Assembly (NCBI RefSeq): GCF_034521915.1
Contig: NZ_JAXHLU010000014.1
Span: 1 to 64,000 of the forward strand
DNA: 64,000 nt
Direction of reading: 5' to 3'
Origin: Fodinibius sp034521915
Lineage (GTDB): Bacteria; Bacteroidota; Rhodothermia; Balneolales; Balneolaceae
Part shown: piece after piece, positions 9,917-17,858 of the stretch
Numbering within the stretch: position 1 is the first letter of the stretch
Layout of the letters: every line of letters starts with the position of its first letter
Made by a program: the position numbers and the translations under genes
Notes under the pieces: generated by a model
The model's database searches: none
Seen by the model: the letters and a program-made list of their open reading frames with translations, nothing else
What the model was told of the DNA's origin: nothing

Positions 9917-10999
9917 TTAAGATCGGTTTCGATTGTAAAAGGTGAGTCCGGCAATGCCGATGGCGATGCCAACGGATAGCATACCGGCGTTTTTGAGGGC
10001 GGCCACAGGTTTGCTGGTTGCGATGGTTTCTTCAAGGCCGATGAAATCACTTACGGCTTGTAGGTCCAGGTATTCAAAGTACCGGTTAATGACCCCGGCA
10101 TGTTGGCTATATACCCTGTTTAGTCCATCCTTATCGGTCGTAAGATCAGCCATGATGATGGCCGTGGTTGCCGCTTTTCCTTTCTTGCCGCTCAGCGTGC
10201 GGTCGGCAAGGCCAATGGCTTTGCGAAAGGCGTTTCGGCCGGTCTGGCGCAGGTAACTGCTGAGGTCGCCCATGCCATCATCGACAATTTGATAGTCGCG
10301 GCCTTCAATGAGCTCACGCATTCGGTTGTCCTTGTTGGTGTTGCCTGGTTGAGTAGTCTGTTTCATGCTATCTCGCAGACCGGGCATCAGAGGGCCGAGG
10401 AAGTACGCTCCGGCGCCGATGCCCACCAGCCACAGGGCTTTGGTAAGCGTGCTGTTGACGCCGCTGAATGCGTGTTGCGGGTTCGGTAAGCTAATATCAT
10501 ACCACGACTCAGTGGGCGGGGCATATACTCCGCTTTGTTGACCTTCCTCGATATCCAGATCCAGCGTCATAACCTTCGACATTGCCAGGGGTTTAGCCTC
10601 CGATATCGTAGCCTCCGTTACATTGCCGTGGTGCAGTTCAAAAATAACCGGATGATTGCGGTCCGGACGGAAAGAGCGCCCGAAGACCAGCCGCGTTTGC
10701 CCCCGACACCCATCCCACATGCTCGTAAGGATGCGGGATATAGCCAGCACCGTTCGGCTTTGGGGATCCAGGGCGGCCACAACCGCATCCGGACAGGAGA
10801 TCAGCAGAAACGAGTTCCAGATGTTGCGGTACCGGTCAATTTCGATATCGACCGAAAATGGGGTCCCGGATTTCGGCAGCCCGCGCTCGGGATGCCTGCC
10901 AATAATGCGAACTTCCCCCGCCTCAGAGCTGATGATATTCCCGGTGATACCGGCGGATCCTAAGCCGTTGTCGCTATATGCAGAATGGGTCTGGGTCAT
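9917..10999 (-). CDS. hypothetical membrane protein of the virus-like operon
   Basis: The likely start is the ATG at 10999 (MTQTHSAYSDNGLGS), which overlaps the upstream stop by 4 bases and gives 360 residues. The N-terminal ~165 residues are beta-rich and soluble. A first membrane helix lies at ALWLVGIGAGAYFLGPLMPG (about 205-225) and a second near the C-terminus (LSVGIAIGIAGLTFY). The helical region between them is charged. I do not recognise a family. Two membrane spans with a large soluble head fit a virion membrane or vertex-associated protein, but no homologue is known to me. Confidence 0.55.
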   Translation of the reverse strand: MTQTHSAYSDNGLGSAGITGNIISSEAGEVRIIGRHPERGLPKSGTPFSVDIEIDRYRNIWNSFLLISCPDAVVAALDPQSRTVLAISRILTSMWDGCRGQTRLVFGRSFRPDRNHPVIFELHHGNVTEATISEAKPLAMSKVMTLDLDIEEGQQSGVYAPPTESWYDISLPNPQHAFSGVNSTLTKALWLVGIGAGAYFLGPLMPGLRDSMKQTTQPGNTNKDNRMRELIEGRDYQIVDDGMGDLSSYLRQTGRNAFRKAIGLADRTLSGKKGKAATTAIIMADLTTDKDGLNRVYSQHAGVINRYFEYLDLQAVSDFIGLEETIATSKPVAALKNAGMLSVGIAIGIAGLTFYNRNRS

Positions 11000-11313
11000 T
11001 GCTGTTTTCGTCTGGTTATGATTCGAAATACGAGATATCCCCCGGCGATCCATCCCAGGGTTTTTTTGTTCCGCTCAAACCACTGGCGTAGCTCTTCGGT
11101 CGGTTGTTTGCCGGAGAGTCGCTCGCAGATAGATTGGTTTTCGGGGGCTTCAACCTCGGCGCCTTTGGGAACTTCCTGCAGCTGAATCGTTGGTTGCAGG
11201 TAGACGGTTTCCTCCGATAGCGAGGGGTTCGGATAGCGCCCGTTGGGAATATGCCCATCGATAAAGTGGGAAATGCCCACGGGATGGGCTGTAGTTTCAA
11301 TAGCTTCTATCAT
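10996..11313 (-). CDS. small single-span membrane protein
   Basis: A 105-residue protein from the ATG at 11313 (MIEAIETTAHPVGIS), immediately after the upstream stop at 11315. The N-terminal 70 residues are polar. They are followed by an amphipathic helix and one C-terminal membrane segment (LGWIAGGYLVFRII) ending in basic RRKQQ. The same plan of polar head, one C-terminal helix and basic tail recurs in three neighbouring genes. That is typical of small virion membrane proteins, but the role is inferred from context only. Confidence 0.55.
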   Translation of the reverse strand: MIEAIETTAHPVGISHFIDGHIPNGRYPNPSLSEETVYLQPTIQLQEVPKGAEVEAPENQSICERLSGKQPTEELRQWFERNKKTLGWIAGGYLVFRIITRRKQQ

Positions 11314-11314
11314 A

Positions 11315-11677
11315 TCAGGACTTCTTTTTGAGCAAGGTGTACATGATACCTCCGCCAACGGCGATCACACCGCCGATAAGTAAGATTGATGTCATGCTAC
11401 TTCCGCCGGATTTTTGGGCTTGCATGAGCGCCATCTGTTGCTCGGGCGTCAGGCCGTTGCCTGACGGGTTGTTTTTTCCGCCATTGATAACCCCGTCCAC
11501 GGTTACGGCCGTATCGGCCGCCGTGGTTAAAAAGCTGGACAAGTCATTCAACACACTGCCGAACTTGGTTTTCTTTGGCTCCGATTGCATGGGTGGGAGC
11601 GTGCTATTGGTCAGGTTATAACGGAACGGACGAGTGGTTTGCAGGAAATCGATTTGATCGAAAGCGTTGGTGCTCAT
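11315..11677 (-). CDS. small single-span membrane protein
   Basis: The best start is the ATG at 11677 (MSTNAFDQIDFLQTTRPF), giving 120 residues; an upstream in-frame start at 11779 would overlap the previous gene by ~90 bases. The middle is Gly/Asn/Gln-rich, and one membrane helix near the C-terminus (ILLIGGVIAVGGGIMYTLL) is followed by KKKS. It belongs to the same series of C-terminally anchored small proteins as its neighbours. No family recognised. Confidence 0.55.
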   Translation of the reverse strand: MSTNAFDQIDFLQTTRPFRYNLTNSTLPPMQSEPKKTKFGSVLNDLSSFLTTAADTAVTVDGVINGGKNNPSGNGLTPEQQMALMQAQKSGGSSMTSILLIGGVIAVGGGIMYTLLKKKS

Positions 11678-11687
11678 TGTTGTACCT

Positions 11688-12110
11688 CTACGTGGATTTG
11701 GAGTTGGCTTTTTTCTTTTTGGCGATAAGCAGTATAGCTGCCCCGAGGATGGCCACGCCTCCGACAGCCGCCCCGGCAATCATGGCCGTACTGGCGGTCT
11801 GCTGTTTTTCGGCAGTGTCGGTCACGTTATGCTGAAGCGCCGTCATGAGCTGCTGTTTTTCCTGCTGGATTTTCTTCTTTTCAGCCAGCTTGCGATCGTG
11901 GGCCTTGCAGAGGGCTTGGGATTTTTCACGCTTGCGTCGGCACCGTTTTAGAGCTCCAAACATTTTGCCTTTGCAGCTTTGGTTGGCATACCGGCAGGGA
12001 TCGTCCTGTTCCCAGCCTCCCAATCCACCAGCCGATCGTAGGTTGGTAGAGATGGTTAGTTGGTCGTCGGCCACTTGGATTGCTATAGGTTGCACGTAAG
12101 AGCTACTCAT
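11688..12110 (-). CDS. small single-span membrane protein with cysteine-containing head
   Basis: A 140-residue protein from the ATG at 12110 (MSSSYVQPIAIQVADDQL). The head has four cysteines (CRYANQSCKGKMFGALKRC and a later C), then a long basic helix (KLAEKKKIQQEKQQLMTAL), then a C-terminal membrane helix (AMIAGAAVGGVAILGAAILL) with KKKKANSKST at the end. The basic helix could contact DNA or the inner face of a membrane. It is part of the packed virus-like operon; function unknown. Confidence 0.55.
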   Translation of the reverse strand: MSSSYVQPIAIQVADDQLTISTNLRSAGGLGGWEQDDPCRYANQSCKGKMFGALKRCRRKREKSQALCKAHDRKLAEKKKIQQEKQQLMTALQHNVTDTAEKQQTASTAMIAGAAVGGVAILGAAILLIAKKKKANSKST

Positions 12111-12117
12111 AAAATTA

Positions 12118-12525
12118 TCAGTGGTTAAGGGCCCAGTAGCCGATCCCGCCAAGCGTGAGAACGCCGGCTGAGAGTCCGCCGTAGAGGAGCCATTTTTTGT
12201 GTTGGGATTGTTGTTGACCTGCCAGAAAACTGTTGTCCAGACTTCCGAACCGGTTCAGGTGATCAACGGCTGGTTGGCCGTGCTCTTGGATAACCTGAGC
12301 GTACTGCTTGAGGATCGCGTTATCTTTTTGGGAAAACGAAATAACATCCGACCGGACCCCTCGGGCCATCAGGTAATCTCGCCACTGGCCGCGCTGGATG
12401 CGTTCGTCCTTATCTTTGGCGCCAAACCATTTTGAAAACAGTGGTTTTCATGGTTACGCCCGTTTGCAGGGCTGTGGTTGCGGCCGTTGCCGCCGTAATT
12501 GGATCAATGCCCAGGTGATCCGGCA
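12118..12525 (-). pseudogene. small C-terminally anchored membrane protein, frameshifted
   Basis: The start codon (12523-12525, MPDHLGIDPITAATAATT) overlaps the end of the transglutaminase-like gene. One surplus T in a TTTT run near 12437-12441 interrupts the frame. Dropping it continues as KWFGAKDKDERIQRGQWRDY and then into the open C-terminal part. The protein would be ~135 residues, with a final membrane helix (YGGLSAGVLTLGGIGYW). If the indel is genuine, only the C-terminal 83 residues (from 12369) could be made. The overlap and the continuous coding character support one original gene. Confidence 0.5.
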
Positions 12526-13148
12526 TGCGGTTCGATCAGGTGTTTGGACTTTTTGATGAGGGTTTCATCAAATGCGAATCCGGGATATTTGGCGACAGTC
12601 GTATCAAAGGATTTCCATCCGCCCGGGGAGCGGAAAACCGTATAAATGTGATCGTAGGTTCGCCCCGTTCGGCTCACAATACGAAAGCCGGTTTGAATGC
12701 CCAGGGTTTGCAGCAGCGCCGCCGACAGGATCGCGTGGTCGTCACAGTCTCCGGCTTTTTGCCGCAGGGTGACATCCGGAGACTGAATGCGTTCAATATT
12801 CCAGGGGTCGCGGACGTAGTTGATGTTGCTCGTTATCCACTTGTAAATGGCTTCGGCAATTTGGTCTACATTTCGCAGGTCAGGCAGGCCTGTGCTTATA
12901 TTCCTGGGAACCCTACGAGTGATTTTTAGTGCTAGCTCGCGGATGTCCTCGCGCCCGGTGTACTTGGTGACCAGCTGGGAAGCTAGTCCCAGGACGCCCT
13001 CAATACCAGGGTATGGTCGCCGGTGGGCAATAATAGGGTCGGCAGCACCTCCTTGGGGAGAGGATGCTGCCGCCTTTTTGCTCGTCACTGAATCGTCAGT
13101 AGTGACTGCTTGTCGGGAAGGGGTGATATGGGGATAGTGGCTGCTCAA
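12504..13148 (-). CDS. transglutaminase-like cysteine protease-fold protein
   Basis: A 214-residue protein whose start overlaps the stop of the previous gene by 4 bases. It carries the transglutaminase-core triad: Cys in QKAGDCDDHAILSAAL (about residue 135), His in RTYDHIYTVF (about 169) and Asp in KSFDTTVAK (about 183). The N-terminal 45 residues are polar and disordered in appearance. Members of this fold cleave or cross-link amides. In tailless and some tailed phages similar domains occur as virion proteases or cell-wall active enzymes. Lysis or maturation is a reasonable guess, but substrate and target are unknown. Confidence 0.7.
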   Translation of the reverse strand: MSSHYPHITPSRQAVTTDDSVTSKKAAASSPQGGAADPIIAHRRPYPGIEGVLGLASQLVTKYTGREDIRELALKITRRVPRNISTGLPDLRNVDQIAEAIYKWITSNINYVRDPWNIERIQSPDVTLRQKAGDCDDHAILSAALLQTLGIQTGFRIVSRTGRTYDHIYTVFRSPGGWKSFDTTVAKYPGFAFDETLIKKSKHLIEPHAGSPGH

Positions 13149-13372
13149 GAGCGGTAGGTGATATAGTCGAGCAGGAGTTGCAGGCCGTGCTCGGGGTTGC
13201 GCGTTGTGATATCTTGCAGGCGTTTGGCCAATTTCGGGTCCAGATCGCCCAGGCTGATCAGCACGCCCGTAAATTGCCGGGAGCGGGTGATGGTCGTTAT
13301 GGCCGGGCGGTCCAGGGTATCGTAGATGTTGTCCCGCAGGGTGGTAACGGGTTGTTGGGTAATGGCAGGCAT
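13145..13372 (-). CDS. small hypothetical protein
   Basis: A 75-residue soluble protein (MPAITQQPVTTLRDNIYD) coupled to the transglutaminase-like gene by a 4-base overlap. It is mostly helical, with no signal, membrane helix or recognised motif. The close coupling suggests a shared function, perhaps as a scaffold or inhibitor of the downstream enzyme, but this is only a positional inference. Confidence 0.5.
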   Translation of the reverse strand: MPAITQQPVTTLRDNIYDTLDRPAITTITRSRQFTGVLISLGDLDPKLAKRLQDITTRNPEHGLQLLLDYITYRS

Positions 13373-13381
13373 AGGGATGGT

Positions 13382-13801
13382 CTAAGTTTTAGGTCCGTTG
13401 GACGTGACTAATTTTTGCAGCTGGATGATGACTTCCGTGAGGAGCATTTTTACCTGATTACTCACATTCATGCCGGTAAGCCGCAGCAGCTGTTGGCAAG
13501 CGAAAGGGGCAGGGATATAGGCAAGCGTATTTGCGTGTTGCCCTAATCCATCCACAAGGGGATATATCGTTTTTGCAATGCGTTCGGCTCCTATATCCCT
13601 GCTTATCGCTTCTTCGGAAAGTAGTTGGGCCATGCGTGTCCAGTCGCTGATCGTAATGGGGCGCCCATAGGACTGCATCAGTGCCAGCTGGGATTTGATG
13701 CGCTTGGCATAGCGGCCGTAGGGCTCCGGGCGGTCGCCCAGGTATTCGAGCGCCATTTTGAGTAGGGTGATGTGATCGGGATTCATGGCGGGGTTGTTCA
13801 A
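13382..13801 (-). CDS. hypothetical helical protein
   Basis: A 139-residue, mostly helical soluble protein (MNNPAMNPDHITLLKMAL), 6 bases after the first gene of the operon and 9 bases before the next. No signal peptide, membrane helix or catalytic motif is visible. It belongs to the early part of the virus-like operon; family not recognised. Confidence 0.5.
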   Translation of the reverse strand: MNNPAMNPDHITLLKMALEYLGDRPEPYGRYAKRIKSQLALMQSYGRPITISDWTRMAQLLSEEAISRDIGAERIAKTIYPLVDGLGQHANTLAYIPAPFACQQLLRLTGMNVSNQVKMLLTEVIIQLQKLVTSNGPKT

Positions 13802-13807
13802 CGTCGG

Positions 13808-14803
13808 TTATATGGTCATGGTTGATTCGGGATGGCCACCTGCATCAGGCGAAGTAAAGCTGCCGTTCAGGGTCGGCCCGTCGGTTTTGTTCAACAAGGT
13901 CTCCGGGATATCGGCCTTGTCGGCGGGAAGGTGCCGAGGAGTCTCCTCCCCGGCACCTTTGGATTGTTCGGCTTCTTCGTTGAGGTGGGCATCTTGTTGG
14001 GGTAGTGAAGAATTTGGTTGGTCCTGCATGCTGTTGGCTATCGAGGCTTTTAAAGCCTCGGCTTGCTCGGGGGTTAGCTGGCCTTGGCCGCCCTGTTGGG
14101 CAAAGAGCCCTGAGATGACGCTAAAAAACAGGGGCGCATTTTCTTCCAGCATATCCAGCATGCGGCTTCCGGCATCACGGCCACCGGCCCGCTGTTCCAT
14201 CTCCATGCGGAATTTTACCTTTTCCAGTTCGCCGAGCTCTTTTTCGAGGGCTTTAAGGTTGCTACGTTGAATTTCTTTGAGGCGATCAATTTCGTTGCGG
14301 TGGGATTCTTTCAGGTCGGCCAGCTCTTTCTGGTGGGTAAGCAGGGTGGTGGTCTTATCTTCGGCCAGCTCCCGCTTGAGGGTCATGATTTCATCGACCT
14401 GCTGGCGAATCTTGCGGTCGGCGTCATGGAGCTCCCCTTCCAGCCGCAGAATGCGATTGCTGTAATAGCCTTCGTCGTTGGTTTGGCTGGAGCCCGTTGG
14501 TTGCCCGACGAAATCAGTGGCGGCTTCGGCCTGCTTGTTGGGATCGTCTATCCGGAAATTGATTTCGATGTCCTGGTCAGCTCCGGTATGCAGGGTGTAG
14601 ATGCCCGGCTCCAGGCGACACATGGCCTTGGCCACCTTGAAGGGCGAACGGATGTTGAAGGGAATATCCTTTTCGACGTCGATGTGATCGTCGGTCCGAC
14701 CGGTAATGCGGCCAAAGATGGGAATCCCGTCTCGCAGTTCCTGGAGGGTGGTGGCGTAGTCGCGGGGCTGGGTATCTATGTGGTTTGACAAAGGTTCAGG
14801 CAT
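13808..14803 (-). CDS. coiled-coil protein, first gene of the virus-like operon
   Basis: A 331-residue protein with an N-terminal beta-rich domain (about 1-110, including GIPIFGRITGRTDDHIDVEK) followed by a long coiled coil (about 125-200: heptads rich in E, K and L) and a low-complexity acidic/Gln-rich tail. No enzyme motif. It is the promoter-proximal gene of the minus-strand operon. The intergenic region upstream carries inverted repeats that may regulate it. A role as scaffold, minor structural or DNA-associated protein is possible, but I recognise no family. Confidence 0.55.
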   Translation of the reverse strand: MPEPLSNHIDTQPRDYATTLQELRDGIPIFGRITGRTDDHIDVEKDIPFNIRSPFKVAKAMCRLEPGIYTLHTGADQDIEINFRIDDPNKQAEAATDFVGQPTGSSQTNDEGYYSNRILRLEGELHDADRKIRQQVDEIMTLKRELAEDKTTTLLTHQKELADLKESHRNEIDRLKEIQRSNLKALEKELGELEKVKFRMEMEQRAGGRDAGSRMLDMLEENAPLFFSVISGLFAQQGGQGQLTPEQAEALKASIANSMQDQPNSSLPQQDAHLNEEAEQSKGAGEETPRHLPADKADIPETLLNKTDGPTLNGSFTSPDAGGHPESTMTI

Positions 14804-15148
14804 CGGGCCAGGCTTGGTTAATATGTCGTGATTGTATCAGTTGCGACAATCACCGATGCCAACGTAACACTATTTCAAATCAAGGGAAATACCCCGGGAT
14901 GGGCTGGAATGGCCTGTAACGGGCTGCGATAGGATGGGACAAGATGGGATTAAAAGAGATGGGTAGAGAAAAAGTATGCTTGTTTATTATGAATTAATAC
15001 CAATGTCATATTATATCACAATGTTATATCAATACCCTTTGACATAATATTGTGAAATAATATAGATTTTGGACTTTACCCCATTTTTCAAGAAAATAGA
15101 GCCATAGTCATAAAAATTTATACACATACCCTAGTTGATATAATTACA
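14804..15148. promoter_or_regulatory. intergenic control region between virus-like operon and cassette array
   Basis: No gene is seen here. It holds an inverted repeat of GTGATTGT (14828-14835) and ACAATCAC (14846-14853) just upstream of the operon, then several direct copies of GATGGG-like words (about 14898-14972), then a change to very AT-rich DNA. A pair of 20-base arms at 15008-15027 and 15044-15063 are inverted copies of each other with two mismatches (core ATATTAT.TCACAAT.TTAT). The operon promoter must lie here; the repeats are good candidates for operators. No promoter hexamers are convincing enough to assign. Confidence 0.5.
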
Positions 15149-15155
15149 GTTAGGC
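15149..15155 (+). other. 5' boundary of the cassette array (R'-like recombination point)
   Basis: An isolated GTTAGGC without a preceding attC marks the left edge of cassette 1. It matches as inverted repeat the end of the same cassette (AGGTGCCTAAC at 15933-15943). In an integron this junction would be attI or a secondary insertion site. No attI-type integrase binding sites can be recognised beside it. Confidence 0.6.
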
Positions 15156-15240
15156 ACCTTTTTATAAAAAGATCTTGGCTTAGTCATTATTATTACATTT
15201 ACAATACTTTCTTTTAATCAAGTGAAACCGGGTTTAAATA

Positions 15241-15918
15241 ATGCCTTTTTTAATATATGGGATAATTGTAATACTTATTTCTGTAATAGTTTTTCAGGCA
15301 GACAAACTTAATAGACTTAATAAAAAAGTCGATCAGCAATTCGAAGATATTAAATCTGTACGGTCGGCTTTTAAAGAGTTAGAAAAAAAATTATTTAAAG
15401 AGAGCGATTTGGAGGGGTGGAGTATTCATTCTAAGATTTCTGCTATTGAAAGAGACAGTGATAGTATTGATGTAGAAAATTTAAATTATAAAAAATACAC
15501 TTTTGGAAAAACTAAAGGAGATATCCCATTTAAAATCTTCTTTAATTTCGACAAAAGAAAATGGACAAGTTTAGCACGCATACCTAGACAGACGACCGGT
15601 TCCCTAAAAGTATATCTTTCACAGAGAAAAAGGTTGCAGAAATGTATTGATATTACAAATCATAAAATAAGAGAAGTTAATTTTGAGAATTTAAAAAAGA
15701 TGGTAAAAACTAGAGATGAGATCATTGATGAGATGGAATATCTAGTTGAAAATAACCAAGACTTCTTTAAAAAAAGTTCTAGTAGGGAACCAAATCAAGA
15801 ACTTATGGAAACAATGGTAGAAATAGATAAAAAAATAAGATATACAGTCTTAAGAGGTGAAAAATTGAATAAAAGGGAAATATTAAAAGCTTTTAAAAAG
15901 AGACTCGACATCGAATAG
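15241..15918 (+). CDS. cassette 1: membrane-anchored coiled-coil protein
   Basis: A 225-residue protein with an N-terminal membrane helix (FLIYGIIVILISVIVFQ) followed directly by a coiled coil (LNRLNKKVDQQFEDIKSVR) and a basic, helical remainder. It is the only gene of the first cassette (15150-15938). The composition is AT-rich and Lys-rich, unlike the GC-richer virus-like operon just to the left, which supports separate origin. No family recognised; it probably faces the cytoplasm or periplasm as an anchored structural or signalling protein. Confidence 0.6.
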   Translation: MPFLIYGIIVILISVIVFQADKLNRLNKKVDQQFEDIKSVRSAFKELEKKLFKESDLEGWSIHSKISAIERDSDSIDVENLNYKKYTFGKTKGDIPFKIFFNFDKRKWTSLARIPRQTTGSLKVYLSQRKRLQKCIDITNHKIREVNFENLKKMVKTRDEIIDEMEYLVENNQDFFKKSSSREPNQELMETMVEIDKKIRYTVLRGEKLNKREILKAFKKRLDIE

Positions 15919-15936
15919 TAAATTTGAAATATAGGT

Positions 15937-16064
15937 GCCTAACCCGCGCTTTAACTCGGACACACCTCGCCAATTCTTTGCCAACCTTGGTTTTAAGACT
16001 CATCTTTCGTTAGTTGCCAAATCAACAACAGTCCGTGTGCCGGTTAAGCGCAATGTCGTTAGGT
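15937..16064 (+). repeat. attC site 1
   Basis: R'' GCCTAAC to R' GTTAGGT, 128 bp. Arms CGGACACAC and GTGTGCCG pair, as do GCGC.TTAA and TTAAGCGC, so the single strand can fold into the usual attC hairpin. Confidence 0.9.
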
Positions 16065-16144
16065 GTAACTAATTTTAGTCCTTATTAGCTCTTTTAATTC
16101 ATTTTTTGTAATTATCAATAAATTTAAAAATAAACCCTATCATT

Positions 16145-16498
16145 ATGAGACTATCGTTACTTATAATTTTTGTCGGACTTTTACTTTCAAATTGTTCAGA
16201 CAACCCTTCCAAAAGTACGTTTGAACAAGTAAATGCTGAAATCTCAAATAGCAATTTAGATATCGCCAACTATTCTGAGGCTACCATTTATTACTTCGCT
16301 ATTGATCAAGACTTTGCGGCGAAAGCAAATTGGTCTACTAAATCAACCGAAGAAAATGCTATCAAGTCTATGGATATTAAAAAGCTACCCCTCTCAGAAG
16401 TAGCAGGTTATAAGCCAGATAACAAAATCATTTTGTACTACTGGACTTCTAAAAATCCTCAGCAAAGTGAGATTAATCACATCTTAGTTAGCAAATAG
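16145..16498 (+). CDS. cassette 2: small lipoprotein
   Basis: A 117-residue protein with a lipoprotein signal: hydrophobic core LLIIFVGLLLSNC with the lipobox cysteine at about residue 17. The mature part is polar with an aromatic YYFAIDQDF stretch and ends shortly before attC 2. Likely exported and lipid-anchored to the outer or inner membrane. No family recognised. Single-gene cassette. Confidence 0.65.
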   Translation: MRLSLLIIFVGLLLSNCSDNPSKSTFEQVNAEISNSNLDIANYSEATIYYFAIDQDFAAKANWSTKSTEENAIKSMDIKKLPLSEVAGYKPDNKIILYYWTSKNPQQSEINHILVSK

Positions 16499-16526
16499 CC
16501 AGCGACGCAGAACTCTTATTAGTTAC

Positions 16527-16656
16527 ACCTAACACGCGCATTAACGCGGACAGGCCTCGCCATTCCCTTGCCTCCCTTTCATTTATTAGTTAATCTTTCG
16601 TTTTATAATTAATTCAACACTGTTGCGCCTGCCGGTTATGCGCAATGTCGTTAGGC
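16527..16656 (+). repeat. attC site 2
   Basis: R'' ACCTAAC to R' GTTAGGC, 130 bp. The arm pair is CGGACAGGC with GCCTGCCG. The central segment (TTGCCTCCCTTTCATTTATT) is shared with attC 19 but not with the adjacent sites. Confidence 0.9.
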
Positions 16657-16678
16657 CTACTTAGTAAACTAAATACTC

Positions 16679-17161
16679 ATGAAGCTACAATTTCTAATTT
16701 TGCTTTTTAGCTTGTTACTATTCCAAGCCTGTGCTACTCAGAGTATCGTCAAGAAAGGAGAAGTAACTGAGCTTGAGCAATTCTTAGAAAAGAATCGCAA
16801 CTCCAACTTCCAACTCGTGCTCCAAAATGGAGAAACAGTTAAAACAAATAGTCTAAAAGTGACTTCAAATGACACTTTAGTTTGGTCAAATGGTAAATCT
16901 TCTATTCAACAAATACAGAAGGTTAAAGCTAAGAGAATTAAAATCGCGACAGTTGGAGTTCTTGCAGCAGGTCTTGGAACTATTTTGTTTACCTCTTTGC
17001 CACCACCTAATTGTAAGAGTGATAGCTGTACCGGTGAACAATTAGGACAGGCATATGGAAATATCCTTTATAAAACATTGGTTGGTTTGGCAACGGTTGG
17101 TGGAGTGTTATGGATAGAATCAAATAACCCACAACGCGTTTTTATCCTTAATAAAAAGTAG
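16679..17161 (+). CDS. cassette 3: lipoprotein with C-terminal membrane segment
   Basis: A 160-residue protein with a lipoprotein signal (FLILLFSLLLFQACATQS; lipobox Cys about residue 18). The mature domain has a short beta-rich part (NFQLVLQNGETVKTNSLKV), reminiscent of small SH3-like domains that begin many Bacteroidota envelope proteins. A hydrophobic stretch follows (ATVGVLAAGLGTILFT) and a Cys-containing loop. The stop TAG lies two bases inside the terminal repeat before attC 3. Function unknown; envelope location likely. Confidence 0.65.
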   Translation: MKLQFLILLFSLLLFQACATQSIVKKGEVTELEQFLEKNRNSNFQLVLQNGETVKTNSLKVTSNDTLVWSNGKSSIQQIQKVKAKRIKIATVGVLAAGLGTILFTSLPPPNCKSDSCTGEQLGQAYGNILYKTLVGLATVGGVLWIESNNPQRVFILNKK

Positions 17162-17293
17162 GCCTAACACGCGCATTAAGTGGGACGTGCCTCGCCGTTG
17201 GTTGCCAATTTCGATTTTGTCAGTTTCCACGGTATACTTTAAAAACAAATTCAACGCGACTTTGCACGCCCCTTATGCGCAATGTCGTTAGGT
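17162..17293 (+). repeat. attC site 3
   Basis: R'' GCCTAAC to R' GTTAGGT, 132 bp, arm pair GGGACGTGC with GCACGCCCC. Its centre (GTTGCCAATTTCGATTTTGT) defines a subfamily shared with attC 6. Confidence 0.9.
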
Positions 17294-17327
17294 AGCTTCA
17301 CAAATTTTAATTAAAAAGTTTCGAAGA

Positions 17328-17701
17328 ATGGCTACAGCAGAAATCATCAAAGAGTTTTTTGAAGAGCGATTTAACAATACTTCTCATTTTTTCTATACAA
17401 AGATAAGCAGCTGTTGAAAAATGGTCAGTATAAAGAATACGCTGAGGAGCAAATAAATAAAGCCAAAAAAATATTTTGGTCTATCGCTTGGGCTGTATTC
17501 TTTTGCTCTTGGTATGGTATCATAAGTTTTATTGAATATGGCGCTCAACCCAATTGGTTTGATCTATTATTGGGAGTCTTTGCTTGGATAGCGCTTGTTG
17601 TTATTCTGCTTTATTCCGCAAGAGAATATTACACTATAAGAAGCTCAATGGAATTATTTATAAAACTGCTAGATAATCAAGAAAGGGAATCAGCTACCTA
17701 A
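17328..17701 (+). pseudogene. cassette 4: two-helix membrane protein, frameshifted copy
   Basis: Starts at ATG 17328 (MATAEIIKEFFEERFNNTS). Compared with the nearly identical intact gene at 27694-28068, one A is missing near 17387 (CATTTTTTC versus CAATTTTTTC), so the frame breaks after ~20 residues. From 17414 the frame is again open to the stop at 17699-17701, which is supplied by the attC core CCTAACC. The residual frame encodes two membrane helices (FWSIAWAVFFCSWYGIISFI and LLLGVFAWIALVVILLYSA). The intact paralogue shows what was lost. Confidence 0.75.
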
Positions 17702-17826
17702 CCCGCGCTTTAACTCGGACGTGCCTCGCCGTTGATTGCTGGTTTTGGTTTAGCCAATTTCTGTAGTACATTTTGTTTTTAATTCAACACTAAACCGCAC
17801 GCCGGTTAAGCGCAATGTCGTTAGCT
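17696..17826 (+). repeat. attC site 4
   Basis: R'' ACCTAAC to R' GTTAGCT, 131 bp, arm pair CGGACGTGC with GCACGCCG. R' here already matches the R'' of the next cassette (AGCTAAC at 18885), showing that R' travels with the downstream cassette. Confidence 0.9.
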
Positions 17827-17858
17827 GTAGCTTTTTAAATTTCAACAAATAAAATACA

